From Triparma columacea (lineage: Eukaryota > Sar > Bolidophyceae > Parmales > Triparmaceae), in assembly GCA_030267965.1 (NCBI GenBank), contig BRYA01000103.1, positions 1-26,047 of the forward strand: a stretch of DNA of 26,047 nt. Reading direction: 5' to 3'. Positions 10,182 to 20,067 of the stretch are shown here, one piece after another; position 1 is the stretch's first letter; every line of letters begins with the position of its first letter. The notes beneath the pieces were generated by a model. It was not told where the DNA came from. It saw only the letters and a program-made list of their open reading frames with translations, and searched no databases. Both the position numbers and the translations under genes were made by a program.

Positions 10182-11558
10182 TTACTTCTTGATCCTCCAA
10201 GCCTGGTGCATGTAGCTGTCATACCCCGTAACCATTTTCAGGTAAAGTGCTGTCCCCGGGTGGCGGTAGAAGTTCGCGATTAGACGCTCACCGACCTTGT
10301 GGCACCTAGGTCCGAAGTAAGGGGCGTTCATGATGTAGTAGGGCTCGAGGAGCTGAATGGGAGGAAACCGGTGCGACGGACGAATGGAGTTAGTGTATGT
10401 GTAGCTTATTCTCGGCTCCCAAAACTCCTTCTCTCATTCAATTCAACTCCCACAAAATTCTCACCTGATCCATGACCATGTCGACCCTCTCCTTGTCCTC
10501 GTCCCTCGCGATGACCGCCCCCTCAGTATGGTTCTTGTTGTTAACAAGCTCGAATCCTAGCTTAGGTAGCTCGACGTCCGCCTGCTCCCAGACGCGGGTG
10601 GGGATGGCGTTTCCCCAGAGGAAGAGTCCGTTTGGCTTGAGGATACGGCGGATCTCGGTGAAGATCTCCTTCTCGAGGTCCCCGATCTCAATGTCCGCAA
10701 TGTGAGTCTCTGAGATGACAACGAAGTCGATGGAGCTGTCTTTAACCGGGGCCTGGTTGCCACCGTTTCCGACACCGTTGGGGACAACCTTGCAAGTTAG
10801 ACCAGGGTTGTCCTCGGTGGCGTGGATGGCGTTGCAGGTGTTGATGGCTGCCTGCTGCATGTCGAGAGCTAGGTAGTGGGCGGTTGGGTGGACCTCGCGG
10901 GTGATGAGGTTGGCCCCGGCGGCTGTGCCGCAGCCAATCTCGACAATCTCAAGGGGGGTGTCACCGAGCTTCTTCTTGTACTCGAGGGCGGCGGGCTGGG
11001 TCACAAGTCCGGCGTAGGCGGCCTTTCCGTGGCGCTGAGGGTCATCCTCAGGGTAGGGGGAGGGAGCGAATCCCCAGGTATTGAACGTAAACTCTATGAA
11101 GGGGGGAGAGGGAGGGGGGCGTGGGGGGTTAATGGTGAGTGTTTAGATTAATCCTGGCCGGGGGATCGATTTTCAAGCGGGAAAAAATCATGGAGGCTCC
11201 AAAAATGGGGAACGTTTAACTTACGGTAAGTCTTTCCGTGGGGTGAAATGAGGTTTGGGGTGTTCTTGTACATGGCGTAGAGGATAGCGTAGATGGATGC
11301 CTGTGCGTACTCGTCGTTCTCGATGTCACCGTCTTCCTCGAACTTGAAGTCTCCTCCAGTTGTGTCAATTCCTTCCCTCTCGCCGAGTAGGGTACCGATG
11401 ATTGGGGATAGGCAAAAGGCAGTCATAATTGCTTGGATCTCGAGAGGACCGTGGTCGTGGTTGGAACTAAGTCCACTGAGGACGTCGGGGGGGGGGAATA
11501 TGGCGATAAGCACGGCCCCAATGGCCACTAGAGCACCAACATTCTTCAGGACGCCCAT
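10182..11558 (-). CDS. Membrane-anchored class I SAM-dependent methyltransferase
   Basis: The exons are 11558-11225, 11093-10465 and 10352-10182, with donors GTAAGT and GTGAGA and acceptors TAG and CAG, joining to 377 residues. Residues 5-24 (KNVGALVAIGAVLIAIF) form a hydrophobic N-terminal anchor or uncleaved signal. SAM motif I is LEIVEIGCGTAAGANL (from residue 159), followed by the acidic strand end YLALDMQQ, motif SSIDFVVISETHIAD and the strand before RRILKPNGLFLWGN. The C-terminal exon encodes LEPYYIMNAPYFGPRCHK, which probably closes over the substrate. The anchor suggests action on a lipid or lipophilic substrate at a membrane; the substrate cannot be read from the sequence. The gene starts 75 bp from the divergent FKBP gene. 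Confidence 0.82.
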
Positions 11559-11633
11559 ATTTCTAATTTTGGCAAAATGGTTCGATTTCCGACCGATGAT
11601 TTGAAGCTAATTTGATCCCATTTTGAGGCTGCA
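11559..11633. promoter_or_regulatory. Very short divergent promoter region
   Basis: Only 75 bp separate the methyltransferase ATG (minus) from the FKBP ATG (plus). Both 5' UTRs and core promoters must fit or overlap here. I see no TATA box; the stretch is AT-moderate with ttgaagctaatttgatccca in the middle. Confidence 0.5.
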
Positions 11634-12278
11634 ATGGGATTCACCAAAGAAATAGTTGTTGAAGGAAATGGCGCATCACCAAAGAGTGGTACGAAAGTAA
11701 CGTGAGTGTATTGATGTTTGTGTTGTCTAATATTCGTAATTTGTTGAAATTGGTTAGAAAATGATGCACAAACAGAAGAGCTAATCGTCGACAGTAGGGA
11801 TATCATCTGTAAGACATCTGTTAGACATGAGATTGGGCACATTTGAGGACTAAACAAGATACTAACTTACCCATTCCTCCCATCCAAAGTGTACACTGTA
11901 CTGGATATGGAAAGAACAATGATTTAAGTCTTCCATTCTGGTCAACTAAGGACCCTGGACAAACAACATTCTCCTTTACCATAGGATTAGGTCAAGTAAT
12001 TAAAGGTTGGGACGAAGGTGAGATGAAGAATGGGCAGACCAAGCAAAGGCTTATTGGACCCAACATTGGACCCAACATTAGCCCCCATCCCAAACCCCTT
12101 CAGCGTTTCGCTCACCTTCCCTTCCACCCCCCACTTAGGTGTCATGACAATGAAGCAGGGTGAGACCAGCCGTATCACCTGCACCCCTGACTACGGCTAC
12201 GGAGCCGGAGGGTTCCCAGCCTGGGGTATCATGCCTAACTCAACACTCATATTTGAGATTGAGCTCCTGGAGTGCTAA
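11634..12278 (+). CDS. FKBP-type peptidyl-prolyl cis-trans isomerase, single domain, altered active site
   Basis: The exons are 11634-11701, 11890-12017 and 12139-12278, giving 111 residues, close to the 108 of FKBP12. The fold markers are clear: GTKVTVHCTGYG, then FSFTIGLGQVIKGWDEG, VMTMKQGE, PDYGYGAGGF and STLIFEIELL. Kept pocket residues include the Trp of KGW, the Val-Ile pair, the Phe of FSF, the Tyr of GYG and the Phe of IFEI. Compared with human FKBP12, Tyr26 appears to be Cys (VHCTG), Asp37 appears to be Trp (PFW), and the His87 region is replaced by FPAW with extra residues. The protein has no signal peptide, so it is probably cytosolic or nuclear. Whether it still isomerises prolines or binds FK506 is uncertain. 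Exons 1 and 2 are AT-richer than most coding sequence here. Confidence 0.9.
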
Positions 12279-12481
12279 GGTGTTTTGTGCAAGAGCCAAG
12301 ACGCTGGAGCATGAGGTGGAGAGATGGCGTGGTTATGGCCCACAATATAGTAATGTGCAGAATTTTGCAATACACCCTTAGCCGTATTATTCTAGCCCCC
12401 CCCCCCCCCCCCTTTCAAACCCCCCCCACGGCTCGCTTCGCCTCGCCTTCCCGCTTCTTCTCGCCTTCCCCCAAATATCCC
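12279..12481. other. Convergent 3' intergenic region
   Basis: The FKBP gene (plus) and the Nup93 gene (minus) end facing each other across 203 bp. The gap carries a long poly-C run and then pyrimidine-rich sequence (cgcttcgcctcgccttcccg). No gene is seen. Confidence 0.6.
12396..12412 (+). repeat. Poly-C run, 17 bases
   Basis: Seventeen consecutive C residues lie between the two convergent genes. Homopolymers of this length are prone to length error in sequencing and to real length variation. Confidence 0.9.
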
Positions 12482-15400
12482 TCACATCATGTAAGCCTCC
12501 ATCCTCGCAATCTGCGCGTTAGCGTCCCCCGGCATTTTGTGGTGCAGGAGTCCAGTGTACGTTACCAGCAGCCTCGCCCTCTCCCTTATCTCCACCAGCC
12601 TCTGCTCCATGCTCGCCACAGCCGCGCCCTGGAGGATGGAGCCCCCTGCGGTCCCTGGTCCACCGGCTCCTAGGATGCTCTGCTTTACAGCGGTGTGCTG
12701 GTGGAATAGACACTCCATCCCCGTGAGGACAATCTGTGGGAAGTGCGTCTTGACGACGTTGTCGAGGTTGCTGTGGAAGTTCGAAACCCTGGTGGGGAGC
12801 TCGCCCTCGGCCCGGGGCAAGAGGTTGAGCATGTCGAGGAGCGCCCAGGCACCCTCGAACTCCCCCATCCTGAACTTGTCAAAGAAGGACATGAGGTTCA
12901 GCAAAAGCTGGAAGGTCGAGCCGACCGCCAGGCTGCCCTCTTGCTCGAGAACCTCGATAACATGCGTCCTCCCATGCGCTAGGTGCGCCTGCTGAAAGTT
13001 AACGGCTGCCTTTTTCCAGAATTTTCTCCCCTCGCTCTCGACATCCCCCTCCCATGCGTTGAGCCTCGTTGCGAGTTCCCTGTTCAGCAGGCTAAGTAGC
13101 GCTCCGTACTGTCCCGCAAGGGAGAATAGCTCCGCCGCCCCCCCTATGCCCGCTCCTCCCCCCTCCCTAACCAGTTCCTCCCCGCACTCGTACAGTAGCC
13201 TGTTGACCTCTGCAGCCCCAAAGTGTGCGTCGAGTGCCCCCCCGTTTCCCCCCCTCCCCCCTCCCCCCCCCACCCTGCTCCCGTCCGGGGCTACCACCCC
13301 GGCCAGGATGCTGTACGCCCCCGTCTGCAGCAGGAGCCTCTTCACCTGCATCCTTATGCTCCCCGCGTCCCCCGGTATTAGGACCAGGTACTCCAGCGCC
13401 GCCTCCGGGTCCCTGTTCTGGACGCTCGTGCTGTATGACACGAGGAGGGACGTGAGGAGCTGGTTCCCCGCGCTGCTGCTGACCCCGAAGACCCTGCTGT
13501 TCCCGAGGACGATGGCGAGGTGCGTGGCCTCGAGGAGGCCCGAGCTGCTGTTCTCTGCGAGGTGCGTAAGAGCCTTCTCCCACTGCTGTGCGACCAGGAG
13601 CGGGTACGCGTACGCCCAGCTGTCGCTGTTGCTGTCCTTCTGGAAGTGCCCCGGTCCCCAGTACGTGAGCATGTCGCCGAGCTTAGACACGGCGTCTGGG
13701 GTCCGACGGGTGTCCCCGAATCCTCCCTCTGTGGCATCCCACATGGCTGCGAAGAGGTAGTCCTCGATGGTCCCTATAACTCCCTCGCTCTCCGCGCTCG
13801 GGTCGCTCAAGCTAAGCAGGTTCATGGCCGCCACCTTGTACGCGTCCGCCGGTTCCCCCCCCTGCCCCTCCCTTGCCTTTGTCCTCTGGTATACCTCCGT
13901 GACGTTCTCCCTGCTCTTCTTAAGGTACACCTTGTCGACGTTCCCCCCCCCCTCCTGCGCGTTCGCCAGCGCCTGCGTTAGCTGCAGCACGCTCTGGTCA
14001 ACCTCTACCTCCCCTCCCCCCCCCTGTAGCGTCTCCTTCGCCGCCCCGTAGTCGAAGCACCTCAGCGAGAAGTAGAACCTGCACCAGAACGGCCGGCCCT
14101 GGCCCTCGAGGTTGCCGTCGCCCTCCAGTGCGACGAACGCTGAGATGTCTTGGACGAGCGCGCTGCCGGAACCCGAGCTAGCGACGTTGCGGCCGGATAG
14201 AGCGGCCTGGCGAACGCGCCTCTTTATGTGGTTCTTGTACTGACCCCCCAAACATTCCAGCGACCCGATGGCCCTTTGCGAGCACTGCGATGGGCGAGGG
14301 GAGGGGGGGGGGTAGGGGGGTTGTACGTTAGAATAAAACGGTTGTACGTTAGAATAAAACGCGTTTCGGGGGGGTGAAGGTGCGGCTGCTCCCTCACCTT
14401 GTGCTCCAGATCCCCATCCGACTTGTTAGCCAGCATGTGGCTGAGCAGCCTGTACGCCGCCGGGTACGCTGTGAGGGTGGTGTTGTTGTTGCCGACGGCG
14501 TTGCTGGGGATGAGGGACTCCGTGAGGCAGGCGAATTCTACGGAGGCGGGATCGGGGGTGGGGGTGCTATTGTTGAGAGAATGATGCTGGTTGGGGATCA
14601 GGGGCTCCCCGGTGTACCGAGACTAAAGGGAGGGGGGGGAGAGAGGGTGAGGGGGGGGAGGAACGAAGTGGAGAGGCGGGAAGCGCGCAGGCGCGAAGAA
14701 GTGACAACTTCTGACCTCTCAGTGTCCCCTCCCTTTAATTTCTCACCTGGTTGATCCTAGCCACCATGTTAGCGTGTCTCCTGGCCGCCTCAGTCAGCGT
14801 ACTTCCCCCTCCCCATGCCTCATTATTCGGCGTGAAAGCCTGCTGGTTCCCGGCGGTGCCGGTAGCGTTAAGGGCAGCCATTGCCCCCAAGGGTGAAATG
14901 AAGGACACGGAAGAGGAGGACTTGGGGTTGGGGGAGAAAAGACCGCCGGCATTTAAGAGGGCGTTGTCGAGGGAACCGTTGGTGTTATTTTGGGTGTAGA
15001 AGGACGAGGGGTCGCTGGGGTTGGGGTTGGGGTTGGCAGTCCCAGGCGTGAGTTGGGATATGTTGGTGTTGGTAGACATTATGGAGTAGTTCGAGCTGTT
15101 ATTGTTGTTACTGTTGTTGTTGTTGTTGTTGTTGTTGGAATAACCAAACCCTGAAGTTGCAGGGTCGGCAGTGAAAGAGGTGGAGAAGGAGGTGGAGTTG
15201 CCGAGGGCTGGAGGGTTCTTGGAGGCATTGGTGGGCATCCACTTTCCAGAACGGCGGCCGGCAAGGTCATGGAGAAGGCGCATTTTTTCCACGGACCAGT
15301 CCTGGATGGGTGAGAGAGGGTGCGTAAGGTTGGGTGAGGGAGGCTCGCCAAGATATAGATGTTGTTAATGTTCTTGCCCAAGAATGATTATACACTCACC

Positions 15401-15813
15401 TCCACCCTCCTCTTTTGCATCAGCGTGGTTGCGTGCCTAAGCGTCGTGGCCTGTGTGTCCGTGATCGCCGTCTGCACGATGGTGTCGTGGTGGTGCCTGA
15501 GGTAGCTGTAGAGGTCGTCTCCCTTGCCCAGCATGGCCTGGCCCTCCTGGGTGTAGGGGGCGTTGTTGGTGCGGGAGAACTCGAGGTCCATTACGGAGGC
15601 CTCGAAGGCCTGCGGGTCGAAGAACTTGGCGAGGAGCTGGTTAGCCTCCCTTTGGTGGGGAGTGGACGTGCTCATGTCCTGACTGTCCTGGGTGGGGTGA
15701 ATGGAACCTAGCTCATCAAGGGTGCGGTGGAGGGTGACGTGCTCGTTGCTGTCCAGACCGCCGCTGTACTGCATCTCGTTGGCGCTGGCCAACAGAGATG
15801 AGAAGGAACTCAT
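12482..15813 (-). CDS. NUP93: Nucleoporin Nup93/Nic96 family
   Basis: The exons are 15813-15400, 15301-14747, 14586-14398 and 14284-12482, all joined in phase 0, giving 986 residues. The family signature is clear in FACLTESLIPSNAVG, TAYPAAYRLLSHML (exon 3), then RAIGSLECLGGQYKNHI at the start of exon 4 and the long alpha-helical solenoid with WGPGHFQ, WAYAYPLLVAQQWEKAL and ALEYLVLIPG; the C-terminus ends RMEAYMM. Nup93/Nic96 is a scaffold of the inner ring of the nuclear pore and anchors the central channel nucleoporins. The length is somewhat above the roughly 820-840 residues of yeast and human, partly from an Asn-rich low-complexity insert in exon 2 (about residues 195-215) and Gly-rich loops in exon 4. 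The N-terminal region before that insert (about 1-150) is helical and includes a DWSVEKMRLL segment at the exon 1-2 join. Confidence 0.8.
14320..14361 (-). repeat. 21-bp perfect tandem duplication inside a Nup93 intron
   Basis: The two copies, 14320-14340 and 14341-14361, read gttgtacgttagaataaaac plus g on the plus strand. On the transcribed strand each contains TTCTAAC, which resembles a branch-point sequence, and they lie in the third intron (14397-14285). Confidence 0.9.
15112..15137 (-). repeat. Trinucleotide repeat coding for polyasparagine
   Basis: A run of TGT/GTT triplets on the plus strand reads as AAC codons on the minus strand and gives the Asn tract in exon 2 of the Nup93 gene; imperfect copies extend it to about 15090. 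Confidence 0.88.
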
Positions 15814-16294
15814 TGTAGGGGAGCCTTGTTGCCGAGGGTGGTGATATTTTGGCCTGTGAAGGTTTGTGAATGAATTGGTGGGGTTTTATGGTGAGATTGA
15901 GTGTATAAACGTGGGTTATGTGTGCATCTTATTCTAAAAAAGATTGTCAGTGGAGAAATAAGCACCCCAAGCTCTCATATGAGACGAGGGATTGTCCCGT
16001 CCATCTCATTTTTGGATCAATTTCTTGATTTCAAGCCCCAACATTGAAAGTAAAGGCTAATAATACAACAAAGTCCATCATAACGGAATCTCAAGGGCGA
16101 TAGGCGTATGCATCAGACTCACAAGCAGACTCACAAGCTTTGCCCCGCTGCTTCCGATGCTTTTCGGCCACTTTTTGCCAAAAATCCTCCTCCAAACATA
16201 TTATATTCTATACGACATAAAAACATAATTCAACTCACGAAGGCCGTTTTTGAGAACCATTTAGAACGTATCACTCACTAAACAAGTTCCAATA
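15814..16294. promoter_or_regulatory. Divergent intergenic region of Nup93 and RINT1/Tip20 genes
   Basis: The 481 bp between the two start codons are clearly AT-richer than the flanking coding sequence, with ttatattctatacgacataa near 16199. Both promoters must be here. I could not recognise a specific element. Confidence 0.45.
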
Positions 16295-18742
16295 ATGAGT
16301 GTTTCAATGAATTCTGATGGCTTCACCAAACCCACGAGAATAAAAGAGATGATTATGAACCTTGAAAAAACGCACGACACCAGAAAATACGACGAACGCG
16401 TCGATGAACACGTCGCTGTGTTCGATTATGTTGTAGATGATGATGTTTTAGAATCAATGAGCTTCAAAACCAACACTTCCGATGCCTCTGTTACCACCTC
16501 CAGGGCCATCTCCCTCAAATCAGAGGCCCGTTACCTAGTCCTTCTGGACAAGTACTACAAGATAAAGACAGAAGTTGAGACATCGGCCCTTTCCTTGGAC
16601 GCGCAGACTTCACCGCAACTTGAGGGGCTGAGGAAGCTCAGAAGTGTTCTGAGGGAATTGGAGGACATGGGATTTGCAAAGGAGGAGGGGGGGGGGGACT
16701 ACGACGACGACGATCAGAACAACGACGATCAGAACAACGACGATCAGAACAACGACGATGACGATGAGAACGACGACGCGTCAAACTCTAACCCAATCAA
16801 ATCCTACTTCAACGCCCTCTACTCCACCCTCCTCCATGCCTCACGTACTGCCTGCTCAACCACCCTAAAATCCCTCGACTACCCCCACTCCCCCTCATCT
16901 CTCCCCAAAGTTGCCCTCTACCTCTCCTCCCCTTCCTCGGCGTTCCATTTTCTGGCCTCCCTCCAGTCCTCTCACCCCTCCCCAAACATGAGTGACCGAC
17001 CTAGAAGAATCGCCGTCGCTGAAGTCATGGCGGAGACCCTCGTGAAGAGGCTGGATTTTCACTTCGGTGGCGATTTTGAGGAAGAGGATGATTCAGATTC
17101 CTCCTCCGACGATGAATCTCTCTCTGACTCAGACTCCTCCCCTCCTTCATTGTCAATAAAAACCAACCGGATAGACCGCCCAGAGTGGTTCTACAATCAC
17201 CTAAAAACTATCCTAGACCCTCAAATGTCGTTTCTTGACTCCCACCTCCAGCCTCTAATAGACCTCTACTTCAACTCCCCCTCCTCCCCCCTCCCCCCCC
17301 CCCGCCATCTCGACTACAAGCCTTACTACCTCTCCCCAATCCTCCACTTCTCCCGAGTCCGCATAATAAACCAGCTCCCCCTCGTCCTCCCCTCCGATTC
17401 TCTCCTCCTCCGTAACGTCGATCAGGCAGCAGCATTCGAGGCATGGCTTGAGTCTGATCACGTGCTATCTGAGGTTCACTCCCAGCACGGGTGGAGGAGC
17501 TGGAAGAGGGTCCTCGGTACGTACGCCGACGGGAAGGCCAGGATGACGAGGTGGGTAAAGATGGAGAGGGACTTAGCCGTTGGGAAGATTGCGGACGCAA
17601 TGAAGGACAACGTTGAGGGACTTTGGGACGAGGTCGTTGACGGGAGGACCATGCTGGGGGGGGGAGGGGGGGGACAACTGGGCGTCAAACTACCGACGAA
17701 GGCGTTCTGCGCGTTCGAGGAACTCGTAAGGGGGGTGGCGGTCAGGGCGAGGTTCCTGCACGGGAGGGGGGAGAGAGTGGCCATGGTGGGACACTGCATG
17801 GTGCCGGTATGCATGAAGTTCTACGACGGGATCTACGCGCTAGCGAAGAGGGAGGACGTGAGGGACGCCGGTAAGGGGGAGGTTGAGGGGGTGGCGGTGA
17901 GATGGTGCAAGGCTGTGAGTGCGGCGGGGGAGGGGGGGAGACTCATTGAGGATGTCGTGGGAGGGACGAGGGAGGAAAGGAGGGAGGAAATGGGAGGGCT
18001 TGAAAAGATCGGGAGAAGCTTCTTCGAGCTTCGAAACGCTCTCGTCGAGGACTTCGTAGGGGCAGTTGGGGAAAAGGGGAGAGAAATGACGAGTCAGTAC
18101 CTTGTCAGGAGCCACATGGTTCTGGGGCGCAAGGGAGAGGAAGAGAGGGGTAGTATGAGAAACGCGTTCGATAAAATTGTCGAGGAGGACGAGCGAAATG
18201 CGAGGATTGGGGCCGCTGAGAGGGAAGAGGAGATCAGGAACCTCCTAAAGGTCCAGGACGAAATGTGCTCGCAGAGGGTAGAAATAATTAGCCACGACCT
18301 CGTTGCCCCCGTCGCGTTCTACAGCGCCGTTGTCAGATCCATCAAGGAGAATGCGGACGACGTCGCGAAGGCCGTGCTCCTGCAGAGGCTCTCCGCGGAC
18401 CTTCACAAGCTATTCACGACGAGGATCCTTGACGCACCTGCGATTCAAAGGGTCGGGAGAAGGCAGTTCTGTGCGGACGTAGGGTTCGTACTCGGGCTAT
18501 TCGAGTCGTCGCTGTCGCCTTCAGAACCCACCCTCGTTCTCCAGGAACTTCAAAAGATTCTCCTATTGGATCAGGACAGATTAGAGAACGTGAGGGACGC
18601 CGTCATGGCGCTCATCGAGGACGACGGGACTACAACGGAAGTTGAGGCTAACGAGTGTTACTCCATTCTTGAGGCGGTTGGGCTGAAGTTCGGGGTACTC
18701 AACCTGGTTGCAGTTACAAGCGTCATGAGGAAGATGAAATGA
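16295..18742 (+). CDS. RINT1/Tip20 family vesicle-tethering subunit
   Basis: This is a single uninterrupted exon of 815 residues, the longest intronless gene here. The family is recognised from RPEWFYNHLKTILDPQMSFL and LQPLIDLYF (about residues 293-325), YKPYYLSPILHFSRVRIINQ, and FEAWLESDHVLSEVHS with RWVKMERDLAVGKIADAM, matching the layout of RINT-1/Tip20. The family member is a subunit of the Dsl1/NRZ complex, which tethers Golgi-derived COPI vesicles at the ER. The N-terminus before residue 130 is helical. Two acidic low-complexity segments follow, an Asp/Asn repeat (about 133-160) and a Ser/Asp segment (about 263-285). The start has ATG after ccaata and is the first in frame. It is divergent from Nup93 and convergent with the kinase 49 bp away. 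Confidence 0.75.
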   Translation: MSVSMNSDGFTKPTRIKEMIMNLEKTHDTRKYDERVDEHVAVFDYVVDDDVLESMSFKTNTSDASVTTSRAISLKSEARYLVLLDKYYKIKTEVETSALSLDAQTSPQLEGLRKLRSVLRELEDMGFAKEEGGGDYDDDDQNNDDQNNDDQNNDDDDENDDASNSNPIKSYFNALYSTLLHASRTACSTTLKSLDYPHSPSSLPKVALYLSSPSSAFHFLASLQSSHPSPNMSDRPRRIAVAEVMAETLVKRLDFHFGGDFEEEDDSDSSSDDESLSDSDSSPPSLSIKTNRIDRPEWFYNHLKTILDPQMSFLDSHLQPLIDLYFNSPSSPLPPPRHLDYKPYYLSPILHFSRVRIINQLPLVLPSDSLLLRNVDQAAAFEAWLESDHVLSEVHSQHGWRSWKRVLGTYADGKARMTRWVKMERDLAVGKIADAMKDNVEGLWDEVVDGRTMLGGGGGGQLGVKLPTKAFCAFEELVRGVAVRARFLHGRGERVAMVGHCMVPVCMKFYDGIYALAKREDVRDAGKGEVEGVAVRWCKAVSAAGEGGRLIEDVVGGTREERREEMGGLEKIGRSFFELRNALVEDFVGAVGEKGREMTSQYLVRSHMVLGRKGEEERGSMRNAFDKIVEEDERNARIGAAEREEEIRNLLKVQDEMCSQRVEIISHDLVAPVAFYSAVVRSIKENADDVAKAVLLQRLSADLHKLFTTRILDAPAIQRVGRRQFCADVGFVLGLFESSLSPSEPTLVLQELQKILLLDQDRLENVRDAVMALIEDDGTTTEVEANECYSILEAVGLKFGVLNLVAVTSVMRKMK
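16709..16753 (+). repeat. 15-bp tandem repeat, three copies, coding DDQNN
   Basis: The unit gacgatcagaacaac occurs three times in a row in frame within the RINT1/Tip20 gene and encodes DDQNN each time. The partial units on both sides extend the acidic tract. Confidence 0.92.
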
Positions 18743-18791
18743 GATGAAATAAGATGAAAAGATGAAATGGTTTACTGTTGTAAGTGATTGT
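18743..18791. other. Very short convergent gap with GATGAAA repeats
   Basis: Only 49 bp separate the stop codons of RINT1/Tip20 (plus) and the kinase (minus). The stretch repeats gatgaaat-like units. The 3' UTRs of the two genes must overlap or be extremely short. Confidence 0.6.
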
Positions 18792-20067
18792 TTACGGCTC
18801 ATTACCCATACTGAAAAGACACGACAAGCAGCCCGCGTTCTTCATCCTCTCTTCCCTATCTTCTTCCACTGCCTTGGCAACTTCAGTCAGCTTTTCGACA
18901 ATCTCGCTAAACTCAGGTCTCTTGTCAATATCTTGGTTCCAACACCTTTCAATCAGCTCGTCCAGGCCAAATGGCCAATAGATCTTGTTCAAAGGCTCCC
19001 TCCAGTGATTATTGGAAAATACCTCTTCCATCATGATCCGGGGGTTCTTCCTATCGAATGGGAGCTTCTGCTCAATAATCTCGAACATTATAACGCCGAA
19101 GGAGTATACTTCGCACTTGTGGTTATAGTGCTGGTGGCGAGCCACCTCCGGAGCCATGTATCTGAGAGACCCCGTGTTCCCTGTGATGTCGAAGAGGCAG
19201 TCTCCTGACATGGTCCTAGACTTTGGAAACGCCTTTTTCTTGCTCTTCCCTCTCCCCCGCGGGGGCGTCATGGGCGGCAAAGGTGGGACGGGGGACGATT
19301 GTGGATTGGGGGGGGTGTCTTCTGAGAGAAGTTCCTGCGACGATGAGCGAGCGAGCGGGTTGCGTTAGTCGTGGGGTATCCTGTTTCACTCCTTTGCCCC
19401 AACATCTCACCTCCCCTTCGTGCAGCAGCCGCACCAACCCAAAGTCCAAAAGCCGCAGGTCCCCCGTTGACGGGGTTACACCAATGTTGTTTGGCTTCAC
19501 GTCCCTGTGGAGGACCTTCTTCCCGTCTGTGGCGACTCCGCTGTGGAGGGTCTCGAATATCCTAGCCAGCGATGTCAACATTTCTAGCCTCTTCAAGTAG
19601 TCGGTCACTCTCCGAATTCGGGGGGCAAGAGTTGTCCCCGATAGCTTCTCCATTATGAAAAAGGGTCGTCCGTCCTCAGTGTCCCCACTCGCAAAAATGT
19701 TAACGGTCCCAGGGTTGTTGTTCAGCTTGGACAAAATTTGTGCCTCCGCTCTCATATCTTCCGCGGGTCCGTCTGACCCCAAGTACTCCTTCTTCAAGAC
19801 CTTGACGGCGACCTCACCGTCCGGGTGGTCCCTCCACTTGGCAGCATAAACCACAGCGTACTCTCCCTGTCCCATCATACGGAAGTTTGACAGCTCGGAG
19901 ATCCGAGCGTCCTCGCGCACATTCGTCGAGCGTATACCCACCCCGGCCAGCTCCCCCACGCTCCCTCTGGATCTTGTTGTTGATCTCGTCTTGGACATGT
20001 GCTGCTGGGAATGGAGGGGGGAATGAGATGAATGTGCCTCGTTAATCAATGACGTCGTGGGGGGCAT
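18792..20067 (-). CDS. Protein kinase, TKL-like, with long activation-segment insert
   Basis: The exons are 20067-19411 and 19334-18792 with a 76-bp intron, giving 399 residues from the ATG at 20067. Catalytic elements are all visible: glycine loop GQGEYAVV, Lys89 in VAVKVLK, the acidic alpha-C residue in RAEAQIL, catalytic loop HRDVKPNN (187-194), DFG at 208-210, and YMAPE near 278-282 with EVYSFGVIMFEI and CWNQDIDKRPEF, which point to the tyrosine-kinase-like (TKL) group rather than the AGC or CMK groups. The protein should be an active Ser/Thr kinase. Between DFG and APE lie about 70 residues, including a Pro-rich, basic insert (PPMTPPRGRGKSKKKAF). The start is uncertain: sequence before ATG 19998 looks like a pyrimidine-rich intron end (ttcccagcag), so an unseen upstream exon or a start at 19998 is possible. 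Confidence 0.85.

Noticed and set aside
13059..13760. Plus-strand open frame of 233 codons opposite Nup93 exon 4
   Set aside because: It is a shadow of a G/C-rich coding exon: Pro/Ser/Ala-rich, no motif, and the opposite strand encodes the recognised solenoid.
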